A DNA stretch of 64,000 nt, taken from contig JOFO01000010.1 in the NCBI GenBank assembly GCA_000721275.1, positions 124,001 to 188,000 on the forward strand, given 5' to 3'. Positions 46,207 through 54,232 of this stretch are shown piece after piece (position 1 is the first letter of the stretch; each line of letters starts with the position of its first letter). The notes under the pieces were generated by a model. That model did not search any database. It worked only from the letters and a program-made list of their open reading frames with translations, and was not told the DNA's origin. This DNA is from Microtetraspora glauca (GTDB lineage: Bacteria; Actinomycetota; Actinomycetes; Streptomycetales; Streptomycetaceae). The position numbers and the translations under genes are program-made.

Positions 46207-46344
46207 GGGGGTTTCCTTGGGGCGCGGGGCGGTAAGGCCCCAGCCTAGTCAGCGGCCGGCGGCGCGCGTGCGCGCGCCCGCCCTGCGAGACGTGACGGGG
46301 ACGGGTCACGGTCGCCGGGGCGGGCGCGGTGCGGTGCGGGGCCG

Positions 46345-46791
46345 TCAGAGCTTCTGGGCCCGGATGATGTCCTCCAGCGAACCGCCCTCGGGCAGCGAGC
46401 CGCCCGGCGTCAGCTTGTCGACGGCCTCCGGCAGCGACCGGGCGATCTCGTCGGCGGCCTGCTGCGGCGAGACGCCGGCGTCCTGGGCCACCTTCCGGAG
46501 GGTCTCGTCGGGCAGCGCCTGGGCGATCTGGCCGCCGTCGACGGGCTTGTTCGCGCCGGTGCCGATCCAGGACTGGGCCTGCTCGGCGAGACCGGACCTG
46601 GTCAGCAGGTCGAGGAGCCCGCCGAGCGGGTTCTGGCCGCCGGCCCCGGCCGCGCCGCCGCCCTGGCCGCCCTGGCCGCCGGCGAGGGCGCCGAGGAGGG
46701 AGCCGAGGATGCCGCCGGCGCCTCCGCCGCCCTGGCCGCCGCCCCCGCCGAGCAGGGAGCCGAGGAGACCGCCGAGATCGTTGCCCGCCAT
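46345..46791 (-). CDS. YidB-like (DUF937) protein
   Basis: A 148-residue protein. The first ~55 residues are Gly/Gln/Leu-rich (GGLLGSLLGGGGGQGG and similar repeats). The C-terminal half matches YidB: SGLAEQAQSWIGTGANKPVDGGQIAQALPDETLRKVAQDAGVSPQQAADEIARSLPEAVDKLTPGG. The family is widespread but uncharacterised; the helical half resembles a small DNA- or protein-binding bundle. It is monocistronic, 140 nt upstream of tyrA on the same strand. Confidence 0.85.
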   Translation of the reverse strand: MAGNDLGGLLGSLLGGGGGQGGGGAGGILGSLLGALAGGQGGQGGGAAGAGGQNPLGGLLDLLTRSGLAEQAQSWIGTGANKPVDGGQIAQALPDETLRKVAQDAGVSPQQAADEIARSLPEAVDKLTPGGSLPEGGSLEDIIRAQKL

Positions 46792-46924
46792 GGTGCCGCC
46801 TTTCGTCCGGTGAGCCGGGTCGGGGACCCGCGATGCCCCCCAATCTCACCCACACCGTGACCTTCCGCCACCCGGAGTAGGCGCGGACCGGCGGGCGCCG
46901 GTGGCGGGCCGGTAGAAAGGGCGG

Positions 46925-47260
46925 ATGCTGCTCCATGTCGTGCCCCTGGACGAGTGGTCCGCGGACCCGGACCTCCCCTACGCCCCGCCGTCGCTCGCCG
47001 CCGAGGGCTTCGTGCACTGCTCGCCGGACGCGCAGGCGGCGCTGGCGATCGCCGACGCCCACTACCGGGACGTGCCGGGCCCGCTCCTGGTCCTGGTCGT
47101 CGACGAGTCCCTGCTGACCGGCGAGGTCCGCTGGGAGGGTTCCGAGGACCGGCTCTTCCCGCACGTGTACGGGCCGCTGGAGCGCGCGGCGGTGACCTCG
47201 GTCCTGGAGGTGCTGCGGGACGCGGACGGCCGTGCGAGGGAGTTGGCGCCCTGGGTGTAG
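46925..47260 (+). CDS. DUF952 protein
   Basis: A 111-residue protein that is entirely a DUF952 domain: LLHVVPLDEWSA at the first strand, FVHCSPDAQA near 30 with the conserved His-Cys, LLVLVVDESLL near 58 and RLFPHVYGPL near 80. The fold is related to small ADP-ribosyl or glutathione-transferase-like scaffolds, but no activity is proven. It starts 133 nt from the divergent yidB-like gene and precedes the Rieske gene by 55 nt. Confidence 0.88.
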   Translation: MLLHVVPLDEWSADPDLPYAPPSLAAEGFVHCSPDAQAALAIADAHYRDVPGPLLVLVVDESLLTGEVRWEGSEDRLFPHVYGPLERAAVTSVLEVLRDADGRARELAPWV

Positions 47261-47315
47261 GCGGGGTCCGGCGTGTTGCGGGGGCGCTGCGGCGTACGGG
47301 GCGAAGCTGGGCCGT

Positions 47316-47774
47316 ATGACTTCACGGACGACACCCCGCCGCGCGGTCCTGGCCGCGGCCCTGACGACGGCGACCGCGGCGGCGGCCACCGGCTGCGGCT
47401 CGGACGGCGGTGGGGGCGGCGACGGCGGTACGGAGCCGGGCGCGCCGGCCACCACCGCCCCGGGCGGCACGGCCAGCGCGCCGGCGGGCACCCCGCTGGC
47501 GAGCACGTCGGAGATCCCGGTGGGCGGCGGCACCGTCTTCGCGGACCGCAAGGTGGTCGTGACGCAGCCCGTGGCGGGCGAGTTCAAGGCGTTCTCGGCG
47601 ATCTGCACCCACCAGGGCTGCGCGGTCACCAAGGTGGCGGACGGCACGATCGACTGCCCCTGCCACGGCTCGAAGTTCGCGATCGCGGACGGCGCGGTGA
47701 AGGCCGGGCCGGCGACGAGGCCGCTGCCCGCCGAGGAGATCACCGTCTCCGGGGAGACGATCACCCTCGCGTAG
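47316..47774 (+). CDS. Rieske [2Fe-2S] Tat lipoprotein
   Basis: A 152-residue exported iron-sulfur protein. The N-terminus has twin arginines (TPRRAVLAAAL) and a lipobox ending ATGC near residue 27, followed by a Gly/Pro/Thr linker to about 65, so it is probably folded and loaded in the cytoplasm, exported by Tat and lipid-anchored. The cluster ligands are CTHQGC near 101 and CPCHGSKF near 118. Redox partners are unknown; it is not next to a cytochrome bc or oxygenase gene. The nucleotidyltransferase gene follows 10 nt later. Confidence 0.9.
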   Translation: MTSRTTPRRAVLAAALTTATAAAATGCGSDGGGGGDGGTEPGAPATTAPGGTASAPAGTPLASTSEIPVGGGTVFADRKVVVTQPVAGEFKAFSAICTHQGCAVTKVADGTIDCPCHGSKFAIADGAVKAGPATRPLPAEEITVSGETITLA

Positions 47775-47784
47775 CCTGGCCGCC

Positions 47785-48489
47785 ATGACCGCCATGGACA
47801 TGTCCCCCGAGGCGCTGGTGCGCGAGCACACCGTCTACGCCTGTGTGATGGGCTCGCGCGCCTTCGGTCTGGCGACCGAGGACAGCGACACCGACGTCCG
47901 GGGCGTCTACCTCGCCCCGACGCCGCTCTTCTGGCGCTTCGACAAGCCCCCGGCGCACGTGGAGGGCCCGGCCCCGGAGCAGTTCAGCTGGGAGCTGGAA
48001 CGCTTCTGCGAGCTGGCCCTCCGCAACAACCCCAACGTCCTGGAGTGCCTGCACTCCCCGCTCGTCACCCGCACCACCGAGGTGGGCGCCGAGCTCGTCG
48101 CGCTGCGCGGCGCCTTCCTCTCCCGTCAGGCCCACGCCACCTTCGTGCGGTACGCGGGCGGCCAGCGCCGCAAGCTGGAGGCGGACGTCCGCCAGTACGG
48201 GCATCCGCGCTGGAAGCACGCCATGCACCTGCTGCGCCTGCTGGCGAGCTGCCGGGACCTGCTCCGCACCGGCGCGCTGCGGATCGACGTGGGCGACGAC
48301 CGGGAGCGGCTGCTCGCGGTGAAGCGCGGCGAGCTGCCGTGGCCGGAGGTGGAGGCGTGGATGAACCGCCTCCAGGACGAGGCCGACGGCGCGCTCGCCG
48401 CCTCCCCGCTCCCGCCGGCCCCCGACCACGCGCGCGTGCAGGACTTCCTGGTCCGCGCCCGCCGCGCCTCCGCCCTGCAGGAGCTCTAG
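47785..48489 (+). CDS. RlaP/YcgL-type nucleotidyltransferase
   Basis: A 234-residue member of the COG3541 nucleotidyltransferases. MGSRAFGLATEDSDTDVRGVYL near residue 22 is the GS..DxD active site of the polymerase-beta superfamily, with the two Asp ligands spaced normally. NPNVLECLHSP and GHPRWKHAMHLLRLL are family segments in the helical C-terminal half. Some relatives occur in RNA repair operons (RlaP) and in phages, where they may add nucleotides to RNA ends. No RNA ligase is adjacent here, so the substrate is open. It is convergent with the ADP-ribosylglycohydrolase gene, 4 nt between stops. Confidence 0.82.
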   Translation: MTAMDMSPEALVREHTVYACVMGSRAFGLATEDSDTDVRGVYLAPTPLFWRFDKPPAHVEGPAPEQFSWELERFCELALRNNPNVLECLHSPLVTRTTEVGAELVALRGAFLSRQAHATFVRYAGGQRRKLEADVRQYGHPRWKHAMHLLRLLASCRDLLRTGALRIDVGDDRERLLAVKRGELPWPEVEAWMNRLQDEADGALAASPLPPAPDHARVQDFLVRARRASALQEL

Positions 48490-48493
48490 CCGC

Positions 48494-49507
48494 TCACGCG
48501 TCCCAGAGCGCCCCGAGGGCCAGCAGTTCGTCCCGGTGCTCGATCCGCGCGGTCCACTCGGCGGGCCAGGCGTCGGCGCCGAGGTGGGCGCCCGCGAACG
48601 CGCCGGCGAGGGCGGCGATCGAGTCGGAGTCGCCGCGGGTGCAGGCGGCCCGGCGCAGCGCGGTCACCGGCTCGCCGGGGAACATCAGGAAGCAGAGCAG
48701 CCCGGTGGCCAGCGCCTCCTCCGCGATCCAGCCGTCGCCGGTGTACGCGCACGGGTCGAGCTCCGGGTCGGCGGTGCGCTGCACGGCGGCGAGCCGTTCC
48801 AGGACGGCCAGGCACTCGTCCCAGCCGCGCCGGACGAAGTGCGCGGCGCTCGGGTCCTGGGAGCGGGTCCACAGGTCGCCGAGCCAGCGCTCGTGGTACC
48901 GGTCGCGGTTCTCGTACGCGTACGAGCGCAGCTGCCCGACGAGCCCGGTCGGGTCCGCCCCCTGGGCGAGCAGCCACACGGCCCGCGCGGTGAGGTCGGA
49001 GGCGGCGAGCCCGGTGGGGTGCCCGTGGGTGAGCGCGGCCTGGAGCTGGGCGGCGCCGGCCCGCTGCTCCTCGCTGAGGCCGGGGACCAGCCCGATGGGC
49101 GCCACCCGCATGTTGGCCCCGCAGCCCTTGGAACCGATCTGGCTGGCGTCCTGCCAGGACCGGTCGCTGTCGAGGAGGTGACAGGCGAGCATGCAGGTAC
49201 GGCCCGGGGCCCGGTTGTTCTCCGGGGAGCGGTACCAGGCGACGTACTCGTCGCGGAGGGGCCGGGCGAGCCGGTGCGGGGTGAGCGATCCGCTCTCCAT
49301 GGCGGTCTTGACGCCCCGGGCGAAGGCGAGCGTCATCTGGGTGTCGTCGGTGATGTACGCGGTCCCCCGGGTCACCGGCAGCTCCATCGTCCGCCACGGA
49401 CCGCACTTCGCGAGGATCGAGGGCACGTCGTTGAACTCGGTCGGGAAGCCCAGCGCGTCGCCGAGCGCCAGCCCCATCAGCGTCCCCGTCGCGGCCTGCT
49501 TGGTCAT
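48494..49507 (-). CDS. ADP-ribosylglycohydrolase (ARH/DraG type)
   Basis: A 337-residue hydrolase of the ADP-ribosylglycohydrolase family. GLALGDALGFPTEF at 12-25 and YITDDTQMTLAFARG near 50 supply Mg ligands; GSKGCGANMRVAPIGL near 125 and GDSDSIAALAGAFAGA near 293 complete the binuclear metal site. The family removes ADP-ribose from protein side chains or cleaves related glycosidic bonds, releasing ADP-ribose. Its ATG overlaps the stop of an NrtR-like regulator gene by 4 nt. Free ADP-ribose is the known effector of NrtR, so the operon could contain a feedback loop (inference). Confidence 0.92.
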   Translation of the reverse strand: MTKQAATGTLMGLALGDALGFPTEFNDVPSILAKCGPWRTMELPVTRGTAYITDDTQMTLAFARGVKTAMESGSLTPHRLARPLRDEYVAWYRSPENNRAPGRTCMLACHLLDSDRSWQDASQIGSKGCGANMRVAPIGLVPGLSEEQRAGAAQLQAALTHGHPTGLAASDLTARAVWLLAQGADPTGLVGQLRSYAYENRDRYHERWLGDLWTRSQDPSAAHFVRRGWDECLAVLERLAAVQRTADPELDPCAYTGDGWIAEEALATGLLCFLMFPGEPVTALRRAACTRGDSDSIAALAGAFAGAHLGADAWPAEWTARIEHRDELLALGALWDA

Positions 49508-50232
49508 GCGGATCGTCCTTCCGGTCGGAGCAGCGGCGGGTGGAGGGCCGTGGCCTCCCCCGCCCGGTAGAGCGCGGCCGGTTTCCCCCGTCCGCCGGTG
49601 CGGCGCGGCGGTCCTTCCACGGGCTCCACGAAGCCGGGGGTGGTGAGGACCTTGCGCCGGAAGTTGGGGCGGTCCAGCGGGACGCCCCAGACCGTCTCGT
49701 ACACCTGCCGGAGCTCGCCGAGGGTGAACTCGGGCGGGCAGAAGGCGGTGGCGAGGCAGGTGTACTCCAGCTTGGCGCCGACGCGTTCGCGGGCGTCGGC
49801 GAGGATGCGGTCGTGGTCGAAGGCGAGCGCCGGGACCTCGTCGTAGGGCAGCCACCGGGCCTCCGCCGCGTCGCCGCCGCCGCGCGGTTCGGGCAGGTCG
49901 GGGACGAGCGCCGTGTAGGCGACCGAGACGACCCGCATGCGGGGGTCGCGGTCGGGGTCGGTGTAGGTGCGGAGCTGTTCGAGGTGGAGCCGGGCGACGG
50001 TCGCGCCGCCGAGCCCGGTCTCCTCGGCGAGCTCGCGGCGGGCGGCGGCGCCGGCCGACTCGCGGGGCAGCACGAAGCCGCCGGGGAGCGCCCAGGCGCC
50101 CGCGTAGGGCTCCTGGCCGCGCTGGACGAGGAGGACGTGCAGCCGGCCGGAGCGGACGGTCAGCACGGCGAGGTCGACGGTGACGGCGAAGGGCTCGAAG
50201 GCCCGGGGGTCGTACCCCTCGGGGGGGTTCAT
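49504..50232 (-). CDS. nrtR: NrtR-like NUDIX transcriptional regulator
   Basis: A 242-residue protein with an N-terminal NUDIX domain and a C-terminal winged helix. The NUDIX box is intact (GFVLPRESAGAAARRELAEETGL near residue 53, shown in its G..E..REL.EE.GL pattern), so hydrolase activity may persist. The C-terminal FTLGELRQVYETVWGVPLDRPNFRRKVL is the NrtR-type helix-turn-helix. NrtR represses NAD synthesis genes and is released by ADP-ribose. The gene lies between a NadR-like gene and an ADP-ribosylglycohydrolase with 4-nt overlaps on both sides, which strongly supports a role in NAD control. Confidence 0.87.
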   Translation of the reverse strand: MNPPEGYDPRAFEPFAVTVDLAVLTVRSGRLHVLLVQRGQEPYAGAWALPGGFVLPRESAGAAARRELAEETGLGGATVARLHLEQLRTYTDPDRDPRMRVVSVAYTALVPDLPEPRGGGDAAEARWLPYDEVPALAFDHDRILADARERVGAKLEYTCLATAFCPPEFTLGELRQVYETVWGVPLDRPNFRRKVLTTPGFVEPVEGPPRRTGGRGKPAALYRAGEATALHPPLLRPEGRSA

Positions 50233-51224
50233 CGGCGCTCCGGGAAGGGGGTGGCGAGGAGCGCGTCGACGGCGGCGACGGCGGTCGCGAGGCGTTCCTC
50301 GTGGGGGCCGGTGAGGACGACGGTGCGGCGTCCGGTGCGGGTGAGCCGCGCGAGCAGCCGGGCGGTGGTCCAGGCCCGGGTGCCGTCGTCGGCGGGGCCG
50401 GCGCCGCGGTGGTCGGTGAGCAGCCAGAGGTCGTGCCGGCCGCGGGCGGCGACGGCGCCGGTGGCGGGGCTGACGGTGCCGAGGTCCCGCTCGTGCCGGA
50501 CGGCGGTGGCGAAGGCGTCGGTGTCGCAGACGAGGAGCGGCGAGCCGGCCCGGGCGGCCTCCTCCTCCCGCTCGGCCTGCTCCTGGGCGAGGACGGGGAA
50601 GTCGGCGGAGTGCGGCGGGCCGTCGGAGGGGCCGGGGCCGGGCCGTACGGCGCGCGGCTCGGGGACGCACCGGGTGCGCGCCCAGACGCCGCCGCGCCGC
50701 CGGTAGTGGTCGGTGAGGGCGCGGGCGAGGGTGGTGGTCCCGCTGTGCGCGGCGCCGAGGACGACGACCCGGCGGGTGAGCGCGGCCCGGACGGGCGCGG
50801 CCAGCAGGTCCCAGTGGGCGGCGGGGTCGGCGCGGACGGCCGCGGTGGTGACGGGGTGGGCCCGGCGTCCGGGGTCGACGGCGACGGCGCCGAGGCGGCG
50901 GGCGAGCGCGTCCCCGTACGGCGCCGAGGTGAAGACGGCGTCGACGGGTTCCCGGACGGCGGCCGCGACGGCGGCGGGCAGGTCGGTGCCGGGCTCGGTG
51001 TCGGCGCCGAGGACGAGGGCGCCGGGGTGCAGCTCGCGCATCCAGGCGACCCGCTCGGCGGGCGGCAGCGGGTCGGCGGCGGTGCCGGCGACGACGACGG
51101 TGACGCGGGCGCAGCGGCCGAGGGCGGTGCGGACGAGGTCGTGGTGGCCCGCGTGGGGCGGGCAGAACCGGCCGGGGACGAGGCCGTGGCCGTACGCGGC
51201 GCCGGGGCCGTGAGGCGTCTTCAC
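50229..51224 (-). CDS. nadR: NadR-like NMN adenylyltransferase/ribosylnicotinamide kinase
   Basis: A 331-residue two-domain protein. Residues 12-30 (GHGLVPGRFCPPHAGHHDL) contain the GxFxPxHxGH nucleotidyl-transfer motif of NMN adenylyltransferases. From about 165 a P-loop kinase domain starts at RRVVVLGAAHSGTTTLARAL. The Walker A Lys is Thr here (GAAHSGTTT), which may weaken or alter the kinase half. No N-terminal repressor domain is present, unlike E. coli NadR; the separate NrtR-like protein encoded next would replace it. AGGAGG precedes the GTG start. First gene of the three-gene NAD operon. Confidence 0.87.
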   Translation of the reverse strand: MKTPHGPGAAYGHGLVPGRFCPPHAGHHDLVRTALGRCARVTVVVAGTAADPLPPAERVAWMRELHPGALVLGADTEPGTDLPAAVAAAVREPVDAVFTSAPYGDALARRLGAVAVDPGRRAHPVTTAAVRADPAAHWDLLAAPVRAALTRRVVVLGAAHSGTTTLARALTDHYRRRGGVWARTRCVPEPRAVRPGPGPSDGPPHSADFPVLAQEQAEREEEAARAGSPLLVCDTDAFATAVRHERDLGTVSPATGAVAARGRHDLWLLTDHRGAGPADDGTRAWTTARLLARLTRTGRRTVVLTGPHEERLATAVAAVDALLATPFPERR

Positions 51225-51356
51225 GCGGTCGCCTCCTGTCGGCTGGTCCGGATCTCCACCGTCCCCGGCCGTGGCCGGTGTCCTGGTCCACCCCCGTGGG
51301 TCCAGGTCCGCCGGCCGGGTGCGGCGGGCGGGGACGGTGGAGCGTTGTGCGTGCCC

Positions 51357-51407
51357 GACTCTTTAAGAGTCACCCTGACTATAAAAGACGGCGGACCGCC
51401 CGCACAA
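51357..51407 (-). promoter_or_regulatory. Promoter and palindromic operator of the NAD operon
   Basis: On the minus strand, TTGTGC (51402-51407) and TATAGT (51378-51383) are 18 nt apart, a good -35/-10 pair. Immediately downstream is the perfect 7-1-7 palindrome GACTCTT-A-AAGAGTC (51357-51371), and a related GAC-TATAAAA-GAC half-motif overlaps the -10. The NrtR-like protein encoded downstream is the obvious candidate ligand. The stretch is markedly AT-rich for this chromosome. Confidence 0.65.
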
Positions 51408-51422
51408 GGCCGGACGAGCGGA

Positions 51423-51463
51423 GAGGCCCGTGCCCCGCGCGGATCGCGCGGGGCACGGGCCTC
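51423..51463. terminator. Hairpin terminator of the rluB/scp operon
   Basis: A 19-bp perfect stem (GAGGCCCGTGCCCCGCGCG and complement) with a GAT loop lies 25 nt after the pseudouridine synthase stop, between it and the NAD operon promoter. Confidence 0.85.
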
Positions 51464-51487
51464 CGGCCGTCAGGAAGGGCTCGCCCT

Positions 51488-52612
51488 CTACAGGCCGACT
51501 TCCTTCATCAGCATGCCGACCTCGGTGTTGGACAGCCGCCGCAGCCAGCCCGACTTCTGGTCGCCCAGGGTGATCGGGCCGAAGGCGGTGCGGACCAGCT
51601 TCTCCACCGGGAAGCCCGCCTCGGCGAGCATCCGGCGCACGATGTGCTTGCGGCCCTCGTGGAGCACGACCTCGACCAGGTAGTTCTTGCCGGTCTGCTC
51701 GACCACCCGGAAGTGGTCGGCGCGGGCGTAGCCGTCCTCCAGCTGGATGCCCTCCTTGAGCCGCTTGCCGACCTCGCGGGGCAGCGGGCCGGTGATGGCG
51801 GCCAGGTAGGTCTTCTTCACGCCGTACTTGGGGTGGGTGAGACGGTGGGCCAGCTCGCCGTGGTTGGTGAGCAGGATGATGCCCTCGGTCTCGGTGTCGA
51901 GCCGGCCGACGTGGAAGAGCCGGGTCTCGCGGTTGGTGACGTAGTCGCCGAGGCACTGGCGGCCGTCCGGGTCCTCCATGGTGGAGACGACGCCGGCCGG
52001 CTTGTTCAGGGCGAAGAACTGGTACGACTGGGTGGCGACGGTCAGGCCGTCGACCCGGATCTCGTCGCTGTCCTTCACCCGGAGGCCCTGCTCCAGGACG
52101 ATCTCGCCGTTGACCTCGACGCGGGCCTGCTCGATCAGCTCCTCGCAGGCGCGGCGCGAGCCGTAACCGGCGCGGGCCAGCACCTTCTGGAGGCGCTCGC
52201 CCTCCTGCTCGGCGCCCGGGAAGGTCTTGGGGGTCTTGACCTCGGGCTTGTTCGCGTACCGCTCGCGGTTGCGCTCCTCGGCCCTGGCCTCGTACTCGCG
52301 CGAGCGCGCCGGGGCCGTCCGGCCGCCGCCCCACCGCTGCCCGGAGGGCTGCTTCGGGGACTGCTTGGGCCCGCCCTTGGCGCCGCCGCGCGCCGCCTCG
52401 CCGCGGCCCTTGCGGGGGCCGCCCTTGGCGCCGTCGGAGGGCATGTTCACGTCGTACGCGCGCTCCTCCGGGCGGGTCTTGCGGGGGCGGCCGGCGCTCT
52501 GGCCGCGCTCGTCGCGGTTGTTGCCCGCGCCCCGGTAGTTGCCGCGGCCGCCGCTCTTGGCACCACGGCTCCCGCCGTTGTTTCCGCTGTTCCTGCCGCT
52601 GCTGCTTCGCAT
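51488..52612 (-). CDS. RluB-type rRNA pseudouridine synthase with long disordered N-terminus
   Basis: A 374-residue enzyme. The first ~125 residues are Gly/Arg/Ser/Lys-rich and probably disordered RNA-binding sequence. An S4 domain follows (ERLQKVLARAGYGSRRACEELI), then the synthase domain with the catalytic Asp in HVGRLDTETEGIILLTNHG near 235 and the late RRMLAEAGFPVEKLVR segment. RluB makes pseudouridine in helix 89 of 23S rRNA; RsuA/RluE-type specificity cannot be excluded. The ATG overlaps the scpB stop by one base (TGATG), the standard scpA-scpB-rluB order. Confidence 0.92.
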   Translation of the reverse strand: MRSSSGRNSGNNGGSRGAKSGGRGNYRGAGNNRDERGQSAGRPRKTRPEERAYDVNMPSDGAKGGPRKGRGEAARGGAKGGPKQSPKQPSGQRWGGGRTAPARSREYEARAEERNRERYANKPEVKTPKTFPGAEQEGERLQKVLARAGYGSRRACEELIEQARVEVNGEIVLEQGLRVKDSDEIRVDGLTVATQSYQFFALNKPAGVVSTMEDPDGRQCLGDYVTNRETRLFHVGRLDTETEGIILLTNHGELAHRLTHPKYGVKKTYLAAITGPLPREVGKRLKEGIQLEDGYARADHFRVVEQTGKNYLVEVVLHEGRKHIVRRMLAEAGFPVEKLVRTAFGPITLGDQKSGWLRRLSNTEVGMLMKEVGL

Positions 52613-53214
52613 CAAACTTCCGTCGTCTCTTCGTCCGCTGGTCCGTCCCTGTCGGGATGGAACGACGGAACGCCTTCCAGGGAGTCCGGTTCGACCGCGT
52701 CCGCCTCGGGGAGGAAGGGCGCGAGCTCCGGGAGTTCGTCCAGGCCGCGCAGGCCCATCCGCTCCAGGAAGTAGTTCGTCGTCCTGTACAGGATCGCACC
52801 TGTTTCGGGTTCCGCGCCCGCCTCCTCCACCAGACCCCGCTGGAGCAGGGTCCGCATCACGCCGTCGCAGTTGACCCCGCGGACCGCGGAGACCCGGGAG
52901 CGGCTGACCGGCTGGCGGTACGCGACCACCGCCAGGGTCTCCAGCGCGGCCTGGGTCAGCCGGGCCTGCTGGCCGTCCAGGACGAAGGCCTCGACGGCGG
53001 CGGCGTGGGCGGGGCGGGTGTAGTAGCGCCAGCCGCCGGCGACCCGGCGCAGCTCGAAGCCGCGCCCGTCGGCGGTGTACTCGTCGGCCAGCTCGTGCAG
53101 GGCGTCGGCGACCTCGCGCGGGGTGCGGTCGAGGACCTTGGCGAGGTGCGCCTCGGTGGCGGGCTCGTCGACGACCATGAGGACGGCTTCGAGGGCGGGC
53201 TTGAGGTCGCTCAT
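52612..53214 (-). CDS. scpB: Condensin subunit ScpB
   Basis: A 200-residue protein of two winged-helix domains: LKPALEAVLMVVDEPATEAHLAKVLD at the start and the second around QARLTQAALETLAVVAYRQPVSRSRVSAVRGVNCDGVMRTLLQRGLV. This is the normal ScpB length. With ScpA and SMC it compacts and helps segregate chromosomes. A 4-nt overlap with scpA and a 1-nt overlap with the pseudouridine synthase gene show tight coupling. The acidic C-terminal tail (ADEETTEV) is typical. Confidence 0.95.
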   Translation of the reverse strand: MSDLKPALEAVLMVVDEPATEAHLAKVLDRTPREVADALHELADEYTADGRGFELRRVAGGWRYYTRPAHAAAVEAFVLDGQQARLTQAALETLAVVAYRQPVSRSRVSAVRGVNCDGVMRTLLQRGLVEEAGAEPETGAILYRTTNYFLERMGLRGLDELPELAPFLPEADAVEPDSLEGVPSFHPDRDGPADEETTEV

Positions 53215-54185
53215 GCGGGCTCCGGTGCTTCCTGGTCGAACTCTGCGGTGACACGGGTCTCGCCGTCGCCGCCGGTCCAGGCGACCGTGAGCTCGCCGAG
53301 CGGGTCCGGCTGGTCGAGGGCGACGGCCTTCTCCCGGTACAGCTCCAGGAGGGCGAGGAAGCGGGCGACGACGGTGAGGGTGTCCCCGGCGTCCTCGATC
53401 AGCTCCCGGAACCGCGCGGTGCCGCGCTCGCGCAGCAGGGCGGCGACGACGCCCGCCTGCTCCTGGACGCTGACCAGCGGGGCGTGGATGTGGTCCACGT
53501 ACACCTGCGGGGCGGCCTTCGGCTGCAGGGCCTTCACGGCGAGCTTCGCGAACCCCTCGGCGCCGATCGAGATGACGACCTCGGGCAGCAGCTCGGCGTG
53601 GTGCGGCTCCAGGCCGACGGTCCGGGGGTGCCGCCGCCCCTCCGCCTCCCAGCGCTCCGCGAAGATCTCGGCGATCCGCTTGTACGCGCGGTACTGGAGG
53701 AGCCGGGCGAAGAGCAGGTCGCGGGCCTCCAGGAGGGCGAGGTCGGCCTCGTCCTCCACCTCGGCGGCGGGCAGCAGCCGGGCGGCCTTGAGGTCGAGCA
53801 GGGTGGCGGCGACGACCAGGAACTCGGTGGTCTGGTCGAGGTCGCCGTCCGGCCCGAGCGCCCGGAGGTGGGCCATGAACTCGTCGGTGACCTGCGAGAG
53901 CGCGACCTCGGTGACGTCCAGCTTGTGCTTGGTGATCAGCTGGAGCAGCAGGTCGAACGGCCCCTCGAAGTTGGCCAGCCGCACGGTGAACCGCCCGTCC
54001 CCCGCTTCGGGGCCCGGCTCCTCCGGCGGCGGTACGGCTCCGGGGGCGTCGCCCGGGACGGCCGCGGGTTCGGCGGCGGCCGGGGCGGGGGGTGCGGTCC
54101 CGGGGGCGCCGGAGGGCGGCCCGCCGCCCCGGCCCAGCGCGCGGCGGCGCGGTGGGCGGGACGTTTCGTCGGCGTGCGGGTGCAT
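53211..54185 (-). CDS. scpA: Condensin subunit ScpA (kleisin)
   Basis: A 324-residue kleisin. After about 65 low-complexity Pro/Ala residues the conserved domain starts with FTVRLANFEGPFDLLLQLITKHKLDVTEVALS, which binds the SMC neck. A central helical part binds ScpB, and the C-terminal winged helix (RFRELIEDAGDTLTVVARFLALLELYREKAVALDQ) binds the SMC head. The Pro-rich extension is common in Streptomyces. It lies between the ParA/RHH genes and scpB. Confidence 0.93.
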   Translation of the reverse strand: MHPHADETSRPPRRRALGRGGGPPSGAPGTAPPAPAAAEPAAVPGDAPGAVPPPEEPGPEAGDGRFTVRLANFEGPFDLLLQLITKHKLDVTEVALSQVTDEFMAHLRALGPDGDLDQTTEFLVVAATLLDLKAARLLPAAEVEDEADLALLEARDLLFARLLQYRAYKRIAEIFAERWEAEGRRHPRTVGLEPHHAELLPEVVISIGAEGFAKLAVKALQPKAAPQVYVDHIHAPLVSVQEQAGVVAALLRERGTARFRELIEDAGDTLTVVARFLALLELYREKAVALDQPDPLGELTVAWTGGDGETRVTAEFDQEAPEPA

Positions 54186-54232
54186 CGGGGCGGTTCCAGG
54201 GGTGCGGGGGCGGGGCCGCCCGCAGGGTACCT

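Noticed and set aside
45029..47764. A 911-codon minus-strand frame
   Set aside because: It crosses tyrA and other genes in the wrong frame as Arg/Pro-rich sequence, while each underlying gene has its own start and motifs.
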